DNA from: Sedimentisphaerales bacterium
GTDB lineage: Bacteria > Planctomycetota > Phycisphaerae > Sedimentisphaerales > Anaerobacaceae
Assembly: GCA_016927855.1 (NCBI GenBank)
Contig: JAFGLV010000171.1
Coordinates: forward strand, 1-37,540
Length of the DNA: 37,540 bases
Direction of reading: 5' to 3'
A model generated the notes under the pieces. The model was not told the DNA's origin and ran no database searches. It saw only the letters and a program-made list of their open reading frames with translations. The translations under genes and the position numbers were made by a program. Positions 27,069-35,891 of the stretch are shown here, piece by piece. Position 1 is the stretch's first letter, and the number at the start of each line of letters is the position of its first letter.

Positions 27069-28363
27069 TGCTGCCCCTTTCACCGAACACACAGGCGATT
27101 CTACTCCTAACGGCGCCGTTGATAGCCGGGCGGAAGCAGCCATCTTCGGAGTTGCTGACGCCTAGTGAATACAAACGCCTCGCGCAGTTCCTGCGGGACC
27201 GGCAACGACAGCCAGCGGACCTGCTCTCGTCGGGTGCGAACGAACTGCTCCGTGAGTGTGGGGAAATACTCGACGGCGCACGCCTCGCGCGCCTGTTGGG
27301 ACGAGGGTTTCTATTGAGCCAGGCAGTCGAGCACTGGCGGGCAAGGGCGATTTGGCTGGTCAGCCGGGCGGATGCTGAGTATCCATCTCGATTGAAGACG
27401 CGACTGAGAGACGGCGCACCACCAATCCTCTACGGCTGTGGGGATGTGGCAGCCCTTGACGCAGGCGGCTTGGCTGTCGTCGGTTCCAGGCGTGCAGATA
27501 GCGCCCTTGTCGAGTACACGGAAACCGTTGGTCGGCTCGCCGCAACTGCAGGCTGCGCACTGATTTCGGGGGGCGCACGTGGAATCGATCAAGCCGCAAT
27601 GCGAGGTACGTTAGAGGGCGGCGGTAACGTGATAGGCGTTCTGGCCGACCAATTGGAACGGCAGGCCCTGTCGGCAGACCACCGCGAGGTCCTGATGGAC
27701 GGCCGAATGGTGCTCATCTCGCCATATGACCCATCCGCGGGCTTTAACGTCGGGCATGCTATGCAGCGAAACAAGTTGGTCTACGCTTTGGCTGACGCGG
27801 CTCTTGTCGTCTGCTCGGACTACGGAAAAGGCGGCACCTGGGCCGGCGCGGTCGAGCAACTGGACAAACTGAGGCTGGTGCCCATCTATGTCCGTTCAAA
27901 CGGGGCTTCAGAGGAAGCATTAGAGGCTCTTCTGCGCAAAGGTGCCCTCTCATGGCCGAATCCAGCGACTCCCGACGCGCTCGTGGAGGCGGTCACCACT
28001 CCAGCGCCGAAAGGTCTCTCAGTTGGCGACCAAGCGATCCTTCCGCTCGAATCCCCATCGCCGCCAAGTGCATCCACGTCAGACGATCAGATAGAAGATA
28101 CACCAGAGCAAGAGATCCGCCCGAGTCCAATCGCGACGACAAACCTGACACCGGCGGCGGAGTTGTTCGCCAAGGTCAGGGAATTGGCTGTCCGAACGAA
28201 GATGCCCGTGACGGACACCGAGATGGCCGAGGAACTCCAGGTGTCGAAGGGACAAGCCAAAGCGTGGTTGCGCCGACTGGTTGAGGAAGGTATGCTGGAG
28301 AAACTCTCCAAGCCAACTCGCTATCGCCCCGCTTCCTCACTCGGACCCTTGTTTGACAAGTGA
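27065..28363 (+). CDS. DprA/Smf-like DNA-processing protein with C-terminal winged helix
   Basis: A 432-residue protein with the DprA Rossmann-like domain: VVGSRRAD near residue 150, [14 protein letters not shown] starting at Ser168, a [13 protein letters not shown] stretch, an [17 protein letters not shown] helix, and [14 protein letters not shown] in place of the usual SGSL/T loop. A low-complexity linker (about 318-365, Pro/Ser/Glu-rich) leads to a winged helix (about 375-430: [20 protein letters not shown]). Classical DprA loads RecA on single-stranded DNA during transformation; in ShosTA a DprA-like protein is the antitoxin. Pairing with a helicase-PRTase favours a defence or toxin-control role over housekeeping DprA. 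ATG 27065-27067 overlaps the helicase TGA as ATGA, so the two are co-translated. Confidence 0.88.
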   Translation: MMLPLSPNTQAILLLTAPLIAGRKQPSSELLTPSEYKRLAQFLRDRQRQPADLLSSGANELLRECGEILDGARLARLLGRGFLLSQAVEHWRARAIWLVSRADAEYPSRLKTRLRDGAPPILYGCGDVAALDAGGLAVVGSRRADSALVEYTETVGRLAATAGCALISGGARGIDQAAMRGTLEGGGNVIGVLADQLERQALSADHREVLMDGRMVLISPYDPSAGFNVGHAMQRNKLVYALADAALVVCSDYGKGGTWAGAVEQLDKLRLVPIYVRSNGASEEALEALLRKGALSWPNPATPDALVEAVTTPAPKGLSVGDQAILPLESPSPPSASTSDDQIEDTPEQEIRPSPIATTNLTPAAELFAKVRELAVRTKMPVTDTEMAEELQVSKGQAKAWLRRLVEEGMLEKLSKPTRYRPASSLGPLFDK

Positions 28364-28402
28364 CGTTGATATGGGTTGGGCGAGCGTCACGTAGGACACG
28401 TG

Positions 28403-29215
28403 TCAGCCGAGCGCGACGTCGAGGGTCATCATGGTGGCGAAGCCCAGCATGGCGCCGACGGTGGCGAAATCGGTGTATTTGTGGAGCTGGGATTCCGGGA
28501 TTACCTCCTCGACCACGACGTAAATCATCGCGCCGGCGGCGAAGGCCAAAGCGTAGGGCAGGATCGGCTGCATCCAGAGGACCGCCAGGGCGCCGATCAC
28601 GCCGGCGATCGGCTCGACGGCGCCGGACAACTGGCCGTACCAGAAGGCGCGCAGGCGCGAGAAGCCTTCGCGCCGCAGCGGGACCGAGACGGCGGCGCCT
28701 TCGGGGAAATTCTGAATGCCGATGCCCAGCGCCAACGCCATCGCTCCCGCCAGCGAGGCTGACGGGAGGTTGCTGGCCAACGCGCCGAAGGCGACGCCCA
28801 CCGCCAGACCTTCGGGGATATTGTGCAATGTGATCGCGAGCACCAGCAAGACGCTGCGCTGCCAATGGGTTTTGACGCCTTCGGCCTCCGCCATGGGGAG
28901 ACCGGGGTGCAGGTGCGGCAGGATCTTGTCGGTGCACCAGAGGAACGCGCCGCCGAGGAGGAAGCCGACCGTGGCCGGGATCCAAGCGGGGATGCTTGAC
29001 CGAGACGCCATCTCGATCGCCGGCGCCAACAGCGACCAGAAGCTCGCGGCGATCATCACGCCGGCCGCGAAGCCGAGCATCCCGTCGAGGGCCTTGCGGT
29101 TGAGCGTCTTGAAGAAGAAGACGATCCCGGCGCCCAACGCCGTGACGAACCACGTGAACAGGGTGGCCAGCAACGCCTGGTAGATCGGGCTCAATCCTAT
29201 GAACCATTCTCTCAT
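28403..29215 (-). CDS. ZIP-family divalent metal transporter
   Basis: A 270-residue inner-membrane protein with eight predicted helices. The signature metal-site helices are HNIPEG (His131 to Gly136) and QNFPEG (Asn169 to Gly173), as in ZupT/GufA-type ZIP transporters that import Zn2+ and related ions. A short His-containing loop (HLHPGLP, 101-107) lies between helices 3 and 4. I start it at ATG 29213-29215, with GGGAG about 10 nt upstream; a longer in-frame start at 29254 lacks a ribosome site. The gene ends 39 nt from the convergent DprA-like gene, marking the right edge of the accessory island. Metal specificity cannot be read. Confidence 0.92.
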   Translation of the reverse strand: MREWFIGLSPIYQALLATLFTWFVTALGAGIVFFFKTLNRKALDGMLGFAAGVMIAASFWSLLAPAIEMASRSSIPAWIPATVGFLLGGAFLWCTDKILPHLHPGLPMAEAEGVKTHWQRSVLLVLAITLHNIPEGLAVGVAFGALASNLPSASLAGAMALALGIGIQNFPEGAAVSVPLRREGFSRLRAFWYGQLSGAVEPIAGVIGALAVLWMQPILPYALAFAAGAMIYVVVEEVIPESQLHKYTDFATVGAMLGFATMMTLDVALG

Positions 29216-29277
29216 CGCAAACAAACTCCCTCTGGAGCATGGTGTGCAATGCACACCCTATAAACTACAAACTCAGA

Positions 29278-30372
29278 CTACCGGCTGCCGAGCGTTCTGC
29301 GTTGGACGCCTTCGAAGGTGATCTTGACGGGTTGGATCGTGCCGTCGTCGTTGAAGACCATGCGATCGATGCAGGTCTCGCGGTGATTGGCGTTGCGCGT
29401 GCCCAGCGGGCGGCGGTGATAGACGATGTACCAATCATCGGCGTCGGGGATCTTGATGACGGAATGATGGCCGGCGCCGGTAGCGACGGTCGGGTCCTGC
29501 TGGAGGATTTTGCCGATGCGCTGGAAGGGACCGGTCACGGACTCGGCGATGGCATACGCGACACTGTAGTTGGGTCCGCCCCAGCCGCCTTCGGACCACA
29601 TCAGGTAGTACTTGCCGTTGCGTTTGAAGACGAAGGGACCTTCGACGTAGTTGTCCGGCGTGATCTCCTTGAACGTCTGGCCGTCGGCGAAGGGGACGAG
29701 GCTGAGCAGGTCGGGCGCCAGCTTGACGACGTTGCAGTGACGCCAGCCGCCGTAGACCATGTAGATCTGCCCGTCGTCGTCGCGAAAGACGAACTGATCG
29801 ATCGGCTGGGCGCCGTTGTGGAACTTGTCGATGAGCGGCTTGCCCAAGGCGTCGACGAAGGGGCCGGCGGGACTATCGGCCACGGCGACGCCGATCCCGC
29901 CGACCTGGCGATCGTTCTGAATGTCATTGGCACCGAAGAACAGGTAGTACTTGTCGTTGGCTTCAATGATGGACGGTGCCCAGACGGCGTAGGCGGCCCA
30001 GGCGACATTCTCGATATCCAGCACGTGCGAATGCTTGGTCCAGGTGACCAGGTCCTTGGAGGAGAAGGCGTTGAAGAAGGTCTGCTTGAGGTACTGGCGG
30101 TTGATGGTGTTCTTCTGCATGGCCCGTTGCTGCTCGCTGAAGGTCGTGGAGCGATCGGGCTCGCCATAATCGTCGGAAAAGGTCGGGTAAATCCAGTATT
30201 CGTCGCCGAAGATGATCCCCTCCGGATCGGCGTACCACCCTTCGAAGACGGGGTTGCCCGACAGGCCCTTCTCCTTCAGTTCCAGGTTGACCTTCTGCGC
30301 CGAGACATCCGTCGGCACCACCCAGCACAGGCCGCTGTAGAGCAGCAACATCGTGATCTGAGCTGTCTTCAT
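29278..30372 (-). CDS. Secreted GH43-family glycoside hydrolase
   Basis: A 364-residue five-bladed beta-propeller hydrolase with an N-terminal signal peptide (core ITMLLLYSGLCWVVPTDVSA). The inverting GH43 triad is visible: base Asp49 (YADPEG), pKa-tuning Asp192 (PIDQFVF) and acid Glu244 (VEGPFVFKRNGKYYLMWS). The family contains arabinofuranosidases, exo-arabinanases and xylosidases; the exact activity cannot be chosen by eye. Arabinan use would agree with the GH51 enzyme. The start ATG 30370-30372 has AGGAG 9 nt upstream. The ZIP transporter gene lies 62 nt downstream on the same strand, and a small DUF2188-like gene lies 83 nt upstream. Confidence 0.92.
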   Translation of the reverse strand: MKTAQITMLLLYSGLCWVVPTDVSAQKVNLELKEKGLSGNPVFEGWYADPEGIIFGDEYWIYPTFSDDYGEPDRSTTFSEQQRAMQKNTINRQYLKQTFFNAFSSKDLVTWTKHSHVLDIENVAWAAYAVWAPSIIEANDKYYLFFGANDIQNDRQVGGIGVAVADSPAGPFVDALGKPLIDKFHNGAQPIDQFVFRDDDGQIYMVYGGWRHCNVVKLAPDLLSLVPFADGQTFKEITPDNYVEGPFVFKRNGKYYLMWSEGGWGGPNYSVAYAIAESVTGPFQRIGKILQQDPTVATGAGHHSVIKIPDADDWYIVYHRRPLGTRNANHRETCIDRMVFNDDGTIQPVKITFEGVQRRTLGSR

Positions 30373-30455
30373 TGAGGCGATCTCCTACTTGCTGCCACCA
30401 GTCTGCGCTCGGCGCTGGCGCAGGTGTCCACCCGAGCCGGTCGCCTCGAAGAGTA

Positions 30456-30689
30456 TCACCCGGGTCGGCGGCCGTAGTTGTATTCCTTCTCGACCTTGCC
30501 TTCGCGATCGTGGACGACCAGCAGGCTATAGGTCTGCGCCAGCGCCAGGTCGCGGGCCTGGAGGATGGCTTGTGTCCGTGACTTATGCGTACCGAGTGCC
30601 TTGCCTGAGTTGTCCTGTTTGACGTTCCACCCGCCGGGCTGAGCCGGCACCACGTGGTAGACCACCCGCTCCGTCCTGTCCATATCCAT
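30456..30689 (-). CDS. Small DUF2188-like protein
   Basis: A 77-residue protein whose core reads YHVVPAQPGGWNVKQD..., then a helix (KSRTQAILQARDLALAQT) and a strand pair with VVHDREGKVEKEYNYG. This matches the DUF2188 pattern of small proteins with an HVVP-x-GGW-x-V motif and a helix that tolerates long inserts. Function is unknown for the family. The start ATG 30687-30689 is a choice between two close in-frame ATGs; the ribosome site is weak. A longer frame to 30779 is open but Arg-rich and unlike the family. Confidence 0.7.
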   Translation of the reverse strand: MDMDRTERVVYHVVPAQPGGWNVKQDNSGKALGTHKSRTQAILQARDLALAQTYSLLVVHDREGKVEKEYNYGRRPG

Positions 30690-30864
30690 TGTCTTTCTAT
30701 AGCCGCCGGCAGCTTCGTGCGCTGCCGCTCTCCGTCGATCCTGGCAAGCCCCGTCCGCCGGCTCACACGGCGGTGTCACGAGGCTTGCCTACCATTGTGC
30801 CGCCTGTGTCTTCGACGTCAACAGGTTTGTGCTGCTTAGCAGGTCAACGGTGGGATGCCGCCGC

Positions 30865-30893
30865 TTGAACAGGTCCGGCCGAGCGGATATTCT
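30865..30893 (+). promoter_or_regulatory. Possible promoter for the aldo/keto reductase gene
   Basis: TTGAAC (30865-30870), a 17-nt spacer and TATTCT (30888-30893), about 115 nt before the ATG at 31008. A 9-bp stem-loop (GGGTCGGAC/GTCCGACCC, 30960-30984) lies in the resulting leader. Confidence 0.35.
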
Positions 30894-31007
30894 GGGAACC
30901 GTGCCTGGGGGGCAGCGTATGCGTACAGGGGTGCTCGGCAGGGCGCCGGCTCGCGCGTGGGGTCGGACCCGCCAGGTCCGACCCGCCGACGGTAGAAGGG
31001 ACAGCTT

Positions 31008-31958
31008 ATGGCAGCTATGAAACGACGCGAATTCCTGGCTCGGTCGATCGCCGGCGCCGGGAGTCTGATGCTTGGAGCCAGACTCCCAGCGGCAGAAAGC
31101 AGACCGGCCGGGCGCTACGAGCCTTACGAGATGGTGTCGCTGGGACAGACGAACATCAAGCTGACGCGCATCGGGATCGGCACCGGTATGCGCGGTGGCA
31201 ACCGCCAGTCGAACCATACCCGCTTGGGGCAGGAGAGATTCAACGCGCTGGTCCTCGGCGCTTACGAACGGGGTGTGCGCTGGTTCGATCTGGCCGACCT
31301 CTACGGCACGCATCCCTATCTGGCGAACGCGCTGACGCAAATCCCGCGCAAGGACTACGTCCTGGTCTCCAAGATCTGGTGGCGGCGGGGCGGCATCCCC
31401 GAGCCGGAGCGGCCGGATGCTGACGTCGTCGTGGATCGCTTTCTCAAGGAGTTGCGGACGGACTACCTCGACCTGATCCTGCTGCACTGCGTGGTCTCGG
31501 AGCAATGGCCCAGCGAGCTGAGCCGTCAGATGGAGATCCTGGCCCGGTTGAAGAAGAAGGGGATCGTCCGCGCGCACGGGGTCTCATGTCACGCGCTCGG
31601 TGCGTTGCAGGCCTGTATCGAGGAGCCCTGGGTCGATTCGGTGCACGCGCGGATCAATCCCTACGGCGCGAGCATGGACGGTCCGGCCGAGCAGGTCGCG
31701 CCGGTCCTGCGCCAGATCCACGACGCCGGCAAGGCGGTGGTCGGGATGAAACTGATCGGCGAGGGGCGGTTCCGCGACAGCGACGAGATGCGCGACAGCT
31801 CCGTGCGGTACGCGCTCGAGTCAGGCTGCGTCGATACGATGGTCGTCGGTTTCGAGAAGACGGAGGAAATCGACGACTTCGCGGCGCGCGTGCGCAAGGT
31901 CGAAACGCGCGGCGTCTCCGCCCGCGCCCGCCGGCCCCATCCGGTCGGCGTCGCGTAG
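31008..31958 (+). CDS. Tat-exported aldo/keto reductase
   Basis: A 316-residue NAD(P)H-dependent oxidoreductase of the aldo/keto reductase barrel family. The N-terminus carries a twin-arginine signal (KRREFLARSIAGAGSLMLGA), so it is probably folded with cofactor and exported to the periplasm. The catalytic tetrad is present: Asp94 and Tyr99 (FDLADLYG), Lys122 (LVSKIW) and His160 (LLLHCV). Periplasmic oxidoreductases of this type are common in planctomycetes and often act on sugars; no substrate is indicated here. The start ATG 31008 has AGGGA 7 nt upstream. No operon partner follows; the next 270 nt contain no gene that I recognise. Confidence 0.9.
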   Translation: MAAMKRREFLARSIAGAGSLMLGARLPAAESRPAGRYEPYEMVSLGQTNIKLTRIGIGTGMRGGNRQSNHTRLGQERFNALVLGAYERGVRWFDLADLYGTHPYLANALTQIPRKDYVLVSKIWWRRGGIPEPERPDADVVVDRFLKELRTDYLDLILLHCVVSEQWPSELSRQMEILARLKKKGIVRAHGVSCHALGALQACIEEPWVDSVHARINPYGASMDGPAEQVAPVLRQIHDAGKAVVGMKLIGEGRFRDSDEMRDSSVRYALESGCVDTMVVGFEKTEEIDDFAARVRKVETRGVSARARRPHPVGVA

Positions 31959-32228
31959 CGAGCGCATCCGAGTCGAATCGCGCGCTTGGGATGGTGCGTC
32001 CGAGAATGTTTCCCTGCTGGTTACGTCAGTTCCCATTTCCGGCCCGCGGCGCGCGCGGTCGGGCCCGCGCAGGAACATCACACGGGTGATATGGGATTGT
32101 TTATGGGGCGCCTCGTTCCACTCTCGCACAGCCGTTTTTTTTGTGGTAAAGGGCCGTTTTCTCCAAGCCGACCATTTGACCGTGGGGCGAGAAGCCCTGT
32201 GATCGGATGAAGGTGAACTTGGAGTCGT

Positions 32229-32858
32229 ATGAGCCAGAGTCAACGACAGACACGGCTGCGTCTGCTGGTCAAGAAGCTCAATCGAGAACGCAAGCGGCAG
32301 GCCAGACAGGTGGATATCCTCTGTAACGACCTGATCGGCGCCAATCGTGGGTTCGTTCGGCGCCTCGACGGTGTCAGTTTCGCCGCCGGGTTCTATAAGG
32401 CGCTGCTCGGGACGGACCATCTGCGGATCCTGCTCCAGCGCGCCGCGCGCCAGATCGAGCAGGAGCTGCCGGGTACCGGCGTCGCGTTCTTTCTGCGCCA
32501 GGGGGCCGAGTGCGAGCTTTACCCGCTGGACGGGCGCGACGAGCCGCGCTTCGGGGGCCGGCGGCTGGAAGACTGCTTCGGACCTGAGATAGCCGAGCAC
32601 ATCTGTAAATCCAACAAGCGCTGCACCCTCGACGATATGGCCGCCATGGGATTGGAGGGCAGCCTGAAGGGGCTGGACGAGGTCTCGATGGCGACACTGC
32701 CGCTGAACGACCTGGGCCGTGCCCTGGGTTTTATTCTACTTTATCGGCCCTTGCCGCGCCGGCTCACCGGTGAAGAACTACACAAAGTAGGTCTGATAAC
32801 ATGTGGTCTCTCGCACGCCATCCGCGGATGCCGCACGCCGGCGCCGCTGAGCCCGTAA
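32229..32858 (+). CDS. Hypothetical protein with N-terminal coiled coil and GAF-like region
   Basis: A 209-residue soluble protein. Residues about 5-35 are a charged helix (LVKKLNRERKRQARQVDIL) likely to form a coiled coil. Residues about 50-195 have the strand-helix pattern and hydrophobic spacing of a GAF-like sensory domain (TDHLRILLQRAARQIEQELP, then VAFFLRQG, and LGFILLYRPL near the end). The GAF assignment is weak and based on pattern alone. No kinase, cyclase or DNA-binding domain is attached. The start ATG 32229 has GGAGT 3 nt upstream, slightly close. Function is unknown; a small signalling or regulatory role is possible. Confidence 0.6.
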   Translation: MSQSQRQTRLRLLVKKLNRERKRQARQVDILCNDLIGANRGFVRRLDGVSFAAGFYKALLGTDHLRILLQRAARQIEQELPGTGVAFFLRQGAECELYPLDGRDEPRFGGRRLEDCFGPEIAEHICKSNKRCTLDDMAAMGLEGSLKGLDEVSMATLPLNDLGRALGFILLYRPLPRRLTGEELHKVGLITCGLSHAIRGCRTPAPLSP

Positions 32859-32948
32859 TCCGGGCGGCACCGCCGTTGTGAAACACCCTGTTTCTCGGTC
32901 CGCCGAGCGCACCACGGCGTCCGAAACGGTTGCCCACAAAGAATTTAC

Positions 32949-32977
32949 TTGCATTTCTTGTCGCTATCGGGCATAAT
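32949..32977 (+). promoter_or_regulatory. Sigma70-type promoter for the four-helix membrane protein
   Basis: TTGCAT (32949-32954), a 17-nt spacer and CATAAT (32972-32977), about 130 nt before the ATG at 33115. The leader in between shows no recognised structure. Confidence 0.45.
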
Positions 32978-33114
32978 GAAGCTAACCATATTGTCCGATC
33001 AGCGTTTCAATCGAGAGCCGGCTGCTGTGGGGACCGTCGTCAAGACATGGCGACACCCTGTGAGGTTCCTGTTTCCCGGGAGCCGCCAGCGCCGTTCTAT
33101 TGGGGAGAACCGAG

Positions 33115-33804
33115 ATGAACGACAGCCCGGTCAGTCAGAACCACATGATTGACATAACCGATTGTCTGGAAGCGGTGAGTGTTTTTCGCGGCTGGAAGAA
33201 CTTCTTCTTCCTGGTTCTGCTGGTGTGTCTGGTCCTGGCTCAAGCGTCTTTCTGGCTGATCGACCGGGGCTTCATCGAGGCGCCGACCTCGACCGTGAGC
33301 GCGCCGGATCCCATCGCGGCGGCGGCGTCACTGACGATGGCCGATCCGAATGCGACGGTGACGGGCGCCGGCGGGTCGGGAGGCGGCCTGCTGACCAAGC
33401 TCACGTTCGAGCACCTCGCGCGCACGATCGTGCTCGTTGACGGTGTCCTCCTGGTGACAGCGGTGCTGTTCTCCATGGCCATGTTCTTCAGCCTGATGGT
33501 TTCGCTCATCGGACGGCTCGGCGGGATCAACCACGTCGCTCGCGCTTTCTTCCTGTCGCTGATCATGTTGGTGCTGATCGTGCCCTGGCAGAACGTGCTG
33601 GGTCTGAACGTGCCCGGCATGATCTACACGCCGTCCGAGCTGCTCAAGTGGATCGCCGCCAAGAGTGACGGTCTGCTCGATACGATCTTCTACTATCTGC
33701 GCTTCAGCGGCTATTGGCTGGTGGTGTTTCTGCTGCTGATCATGTCGCAGATGCGCAGCGGTCGCTGGGCCAAGTCCATCCTCAAACGCCTCGAAATCAT
33801 CTGA
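33115..33804 (+). CDS. Hypothetical membrane protein, four helices
   Basis: A 229-residue membrane protein. Predicted helices lie at about residues 28-50, 105-135, 140-165 and 195-215. Between the first two is a periplasm-sized, Ala/Gly-rich loop (PDPIAAAASLTMADPNATV, then a GAGGSGGG run). No family signature is recognised, and no charged residues in the helices suggest a transporter. The start ATG 33115 is chosen for its GGGGAG 8 nt upstream; an earlier in-frame TTG at 33100 lies within that ribosome site. Its own promoter precedes it, and metX-metW follows with a separate promoter, so it is probably monocistronic. Confidence 0.7.
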   Translation: MNDSPVSQNHMIDITDCLEAVSVFRGWKNFFFLVLLVCLVLAQASFWLIDRGFIEAPTSTVSAPDPIAAAASLTMADPNATVTGAGGSGGGLLTKLTFEHLARTIVLVDGVLLVTAVLFSMAMFFSLMVSLIGRLGGINHVARAFFLSLIMLVLIVPWQNVLGLNVPGMIYTPSELLKWIAAKSDGLLDTIFYYLRFSGYWLVVFLLLIMSQMRSGRWAKSILKRLEII

Positions 33805-33919
33805 CCAAAGCGCGCAGCTCCGTTGAGGTAGCGCGGCGCATTTCGGTTGGGTGTGGCGTGCAGCGGCGCCGCCTGACGCAACCGCTCTCATCTCCGCCAG
33901 GCCCTTTTCACAACGAGAC

Positions 33920-33948
33920 TTGCACACTCGCATGACGTGTGCCATACT
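33920..33948 (+). promoter_or_regulatory. Possible promoter for metX-metW/nikR
   Basis: TTGCAC (33920-33925), a 17-nt spacer and CATACT (33943-33948). With the start at 34083 the leader is about 130 nt. No SAM riboswitch signature was seen in it. Confidence 0.4.
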
Positions 33949-34082
33949 TTTTGCAGAACAAGACCTGAGCAAACCCATAGGAATACTTCAGCGTTGGTAT
34001 GGGGCGGGCACCCGACGTGTCTGTGGCGGTGGAGGCCGGCGGTCCTTTACAGGGATTTGGATTCGATTATATTGGCTTGGCT

Positions 34083-35891
34083 ATGGCTGAGAACGGTAGC
34101 GATTCCGTTGGTTTGGTGCAGACGCAGTCCATCCGCGTGGTTGAAGCGGATGCGCCGCTGGAGTTGGAGTGCGGCAAGACGCTCGGGCCTGTTGACGTGG
34201 CCTACGAAACACACGGCCGGCTCAATGAGGCCGGGACCAACGCGATTCTGATCTGCCATGCCCTGAGCGGCAACGCCCATGTGGCCGGCTACCACTCGCC
34301 CGACGACAGGAAACCGGGCTGGTGGGACAACATGGTCGGGCCCGGCAAGGGCATCGACACGAACAAGTACTTCGTCATTTGCTCGAACGTCCTGGGCGGC
34401 TGCGCCGGCACAACCGGACCGTCCTCGGTCAATCCCAGCACCGGGAAGCCCTACGGCCTGGATTTTCCCATCATCACCATCTCCGACATGGTCGAGGTTC
34501 AGAAACGACTGCTCGACAAGCTGGGCATCGAGCATCTGCTGGCGGTGGTGGGTGGCTCGATCGGCGGCATGCAGGTTCTGCGCTGGACGATTGCCTACCC
34601 CGACATGATGGACGCGGCCATTCCCGTCGCGACCACCGCCCATCTCGGCGCCCAGTCCATTGCCTTCGATGCCGTCGGGCGCAACGCCATCCTGGCCGAC
34701 CCGAATTTTGCCGATGGGCGCTACCACGACAAGAGCGTCCCCGGTCGCGGCTTGGCGATCGCACGGATGATCGGGCACATCACCTACCTGTCCGAGCAAG
34801 GCATGCGCGAGAAGTTCGGACGCGAGCTGCGTAGCGCCGCCAAGTACAGCTATGACTTCAATTCCGAGTTCGCGGTCGAGACCTATCTCGACTACCAGGG
34901 CCAGACCTTCGTCGACCGGTTCGACGCCAACAGCTATCTGTACATCACCAAAGCGTCCGACTACTTCGATTTGCAGCAGGCGTTCGGCTCGCTGGCCGGC
35001 GCGTTCGCCAGCGTGCAGGCCCGATTCCTGGTCGTCAGTTTCAGCAGCGATTGGCTCTTCACGCCGGCCCAGTCGGAAGCCATCGTTGATGCGCTCGTCG
35101 CCAACGGCAAGGACGTCAGCTACTGCAACATCGCCTCCGCCTACGGACACGACGCTTTCCTGCTGGAACACGAGACACTGGGCCAGTTCATCTCGGCCTT
35201 CCTGGAAGCCACTTCCGGCGCGCAGGTCAAACCCGGTCCCAACGGCCGGACACGTCGCCTGACGCGCTTCGAGCAGGCACACCGTGCCCGCGTCGACTAC
35301 CAACTGATCGAGTCGCTCATCGAGCCGGGCAGCACCATCCTTGACGTCGGCTGTGGCGACGGAGAGCTGCTCGGACGCCTAACGGCCGATAAAAACGTGC
35401 GTGGCAAGGGTATCGAGGTTAGCCAGGAACTGGTGCTCGACTGCGTCCGGCGGGGCTTGGCCATCATCCAGCGCGACATCGAGCGCCGGCTCGACAGCTA
35501 TGCCGACAAGAGCTTCGACTACGTGATTCTCTCCCAGACGGTCCAGACGATCGAAGATCCTCAAGAAGTTCTCAAGGAACTGCTGCGCGTCGGAAGGCGG
35601 GTCATCGTCAGCTTCCCGAACTTCGGCCACTGGCGCTGTCGGGCTCAATTGCTGCTCTGGGGCAAAGCGCCTGTGACACGACAATTGCCCTTCCGCTGGC
35701 ACAATTCGCCCAACATCCACTGCCTGTCTCTGAAGGATTTCGACGGGTTCTGCCGCCGGCTGGGCGCTCGCATCGAGAAGCGCATCCCGCTCGTCAAGAC
35801 GAGCCTGAGCCCGGTCCGGTTCAGCCCCAACCTGTTCGCGGAGCAGGCCATTTACGTCACGAGCAAGAACGAAGAGGGACAGACCCCATGA
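34083..35891 (+). CDS. metX-metW: MetX-MetW fusion: homoserine O-acetyltransferase with MetW domain
   Basis: A 602-residue fusion. Residues 1 to about 383 are MetX, an alpha/beta-hydrolase-fold enzyme that makes O-acyl-homoserine for methionine synthesis: nucleophile Ser159 in GGSIGGMQ, Asp323 in SSDWLF and His356 in GHDAFL. Residues about 395-600 are MetW, a methyltransferase-like partner (LDVGCGDGELLGRL at the SAM-type site, ending with NLFAEQAIYVT). In many bacteria metX and metW are adjacent genes, and MetW is needed for full MetX activity. I start at ATG 34083 because the family usually begins just before the SVGLVQTQ segment; an in-frame ATG at 33999 is possible, and neither has a clear ribosome site. 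Its TGA overlaps nikR as ATGA. Confidence 0.93.
   Translation: MAENGSDSVGLVQTQSIRVVEADAPLELECGKTLGPVDVAYETHGRLNEAGTNAILICHALSGNAHVAGYHSPDDRKPGWWDNMVGPGKGIDTNKYFVICSNVLGGCAGTTGPSSVNPSTGKPYGLDFPIITISDMVEVQKRLLDKLGIEHLLAVVGGSIGGMQVLRWTIAYPDMMDAAIPVATTAHLGAQSIAFDAVGRNAILADPNFADGRYHDKSVPGRGLAIARMIGHITYLSEQGMREKFGRELRSAAKYSYDFNSEFAVETYLDYQGQTFVDRFDANSYLYITKASDYFDLQQAFGSLAGAFASVQARFLVVSFSSDWLFTPAQSEAIVDALVANGKDVSYCNIASAYGHDAFLLEHETLGQFISAFLEATSGAQVKPGPNGRTRRLTRFEQAHRARVDYQLIESLIEPGSTILDVGCGDGELLGRLTADKNVRGKGIEVSQELVLDCVRRGLAIIQRDIERRLDSYADKSFDYVILSQTVQTIEDPQEVLKELLRVGRRVIVSFPNFGHWRCRAQLLLWGKAPVTRQLPFRWHNSPNIHCLSLKDFDGFCRRLGARIEKRIPLVKTSLSPVRFSPNLFAEQAIYVTSKNEEGQTP

Noticed and set aside
33949..34082. 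SAM riboswitch before metX-metW
   Set aside because: No paired elements or conserved core of SAM-I or SAM-II were visible in the leader.
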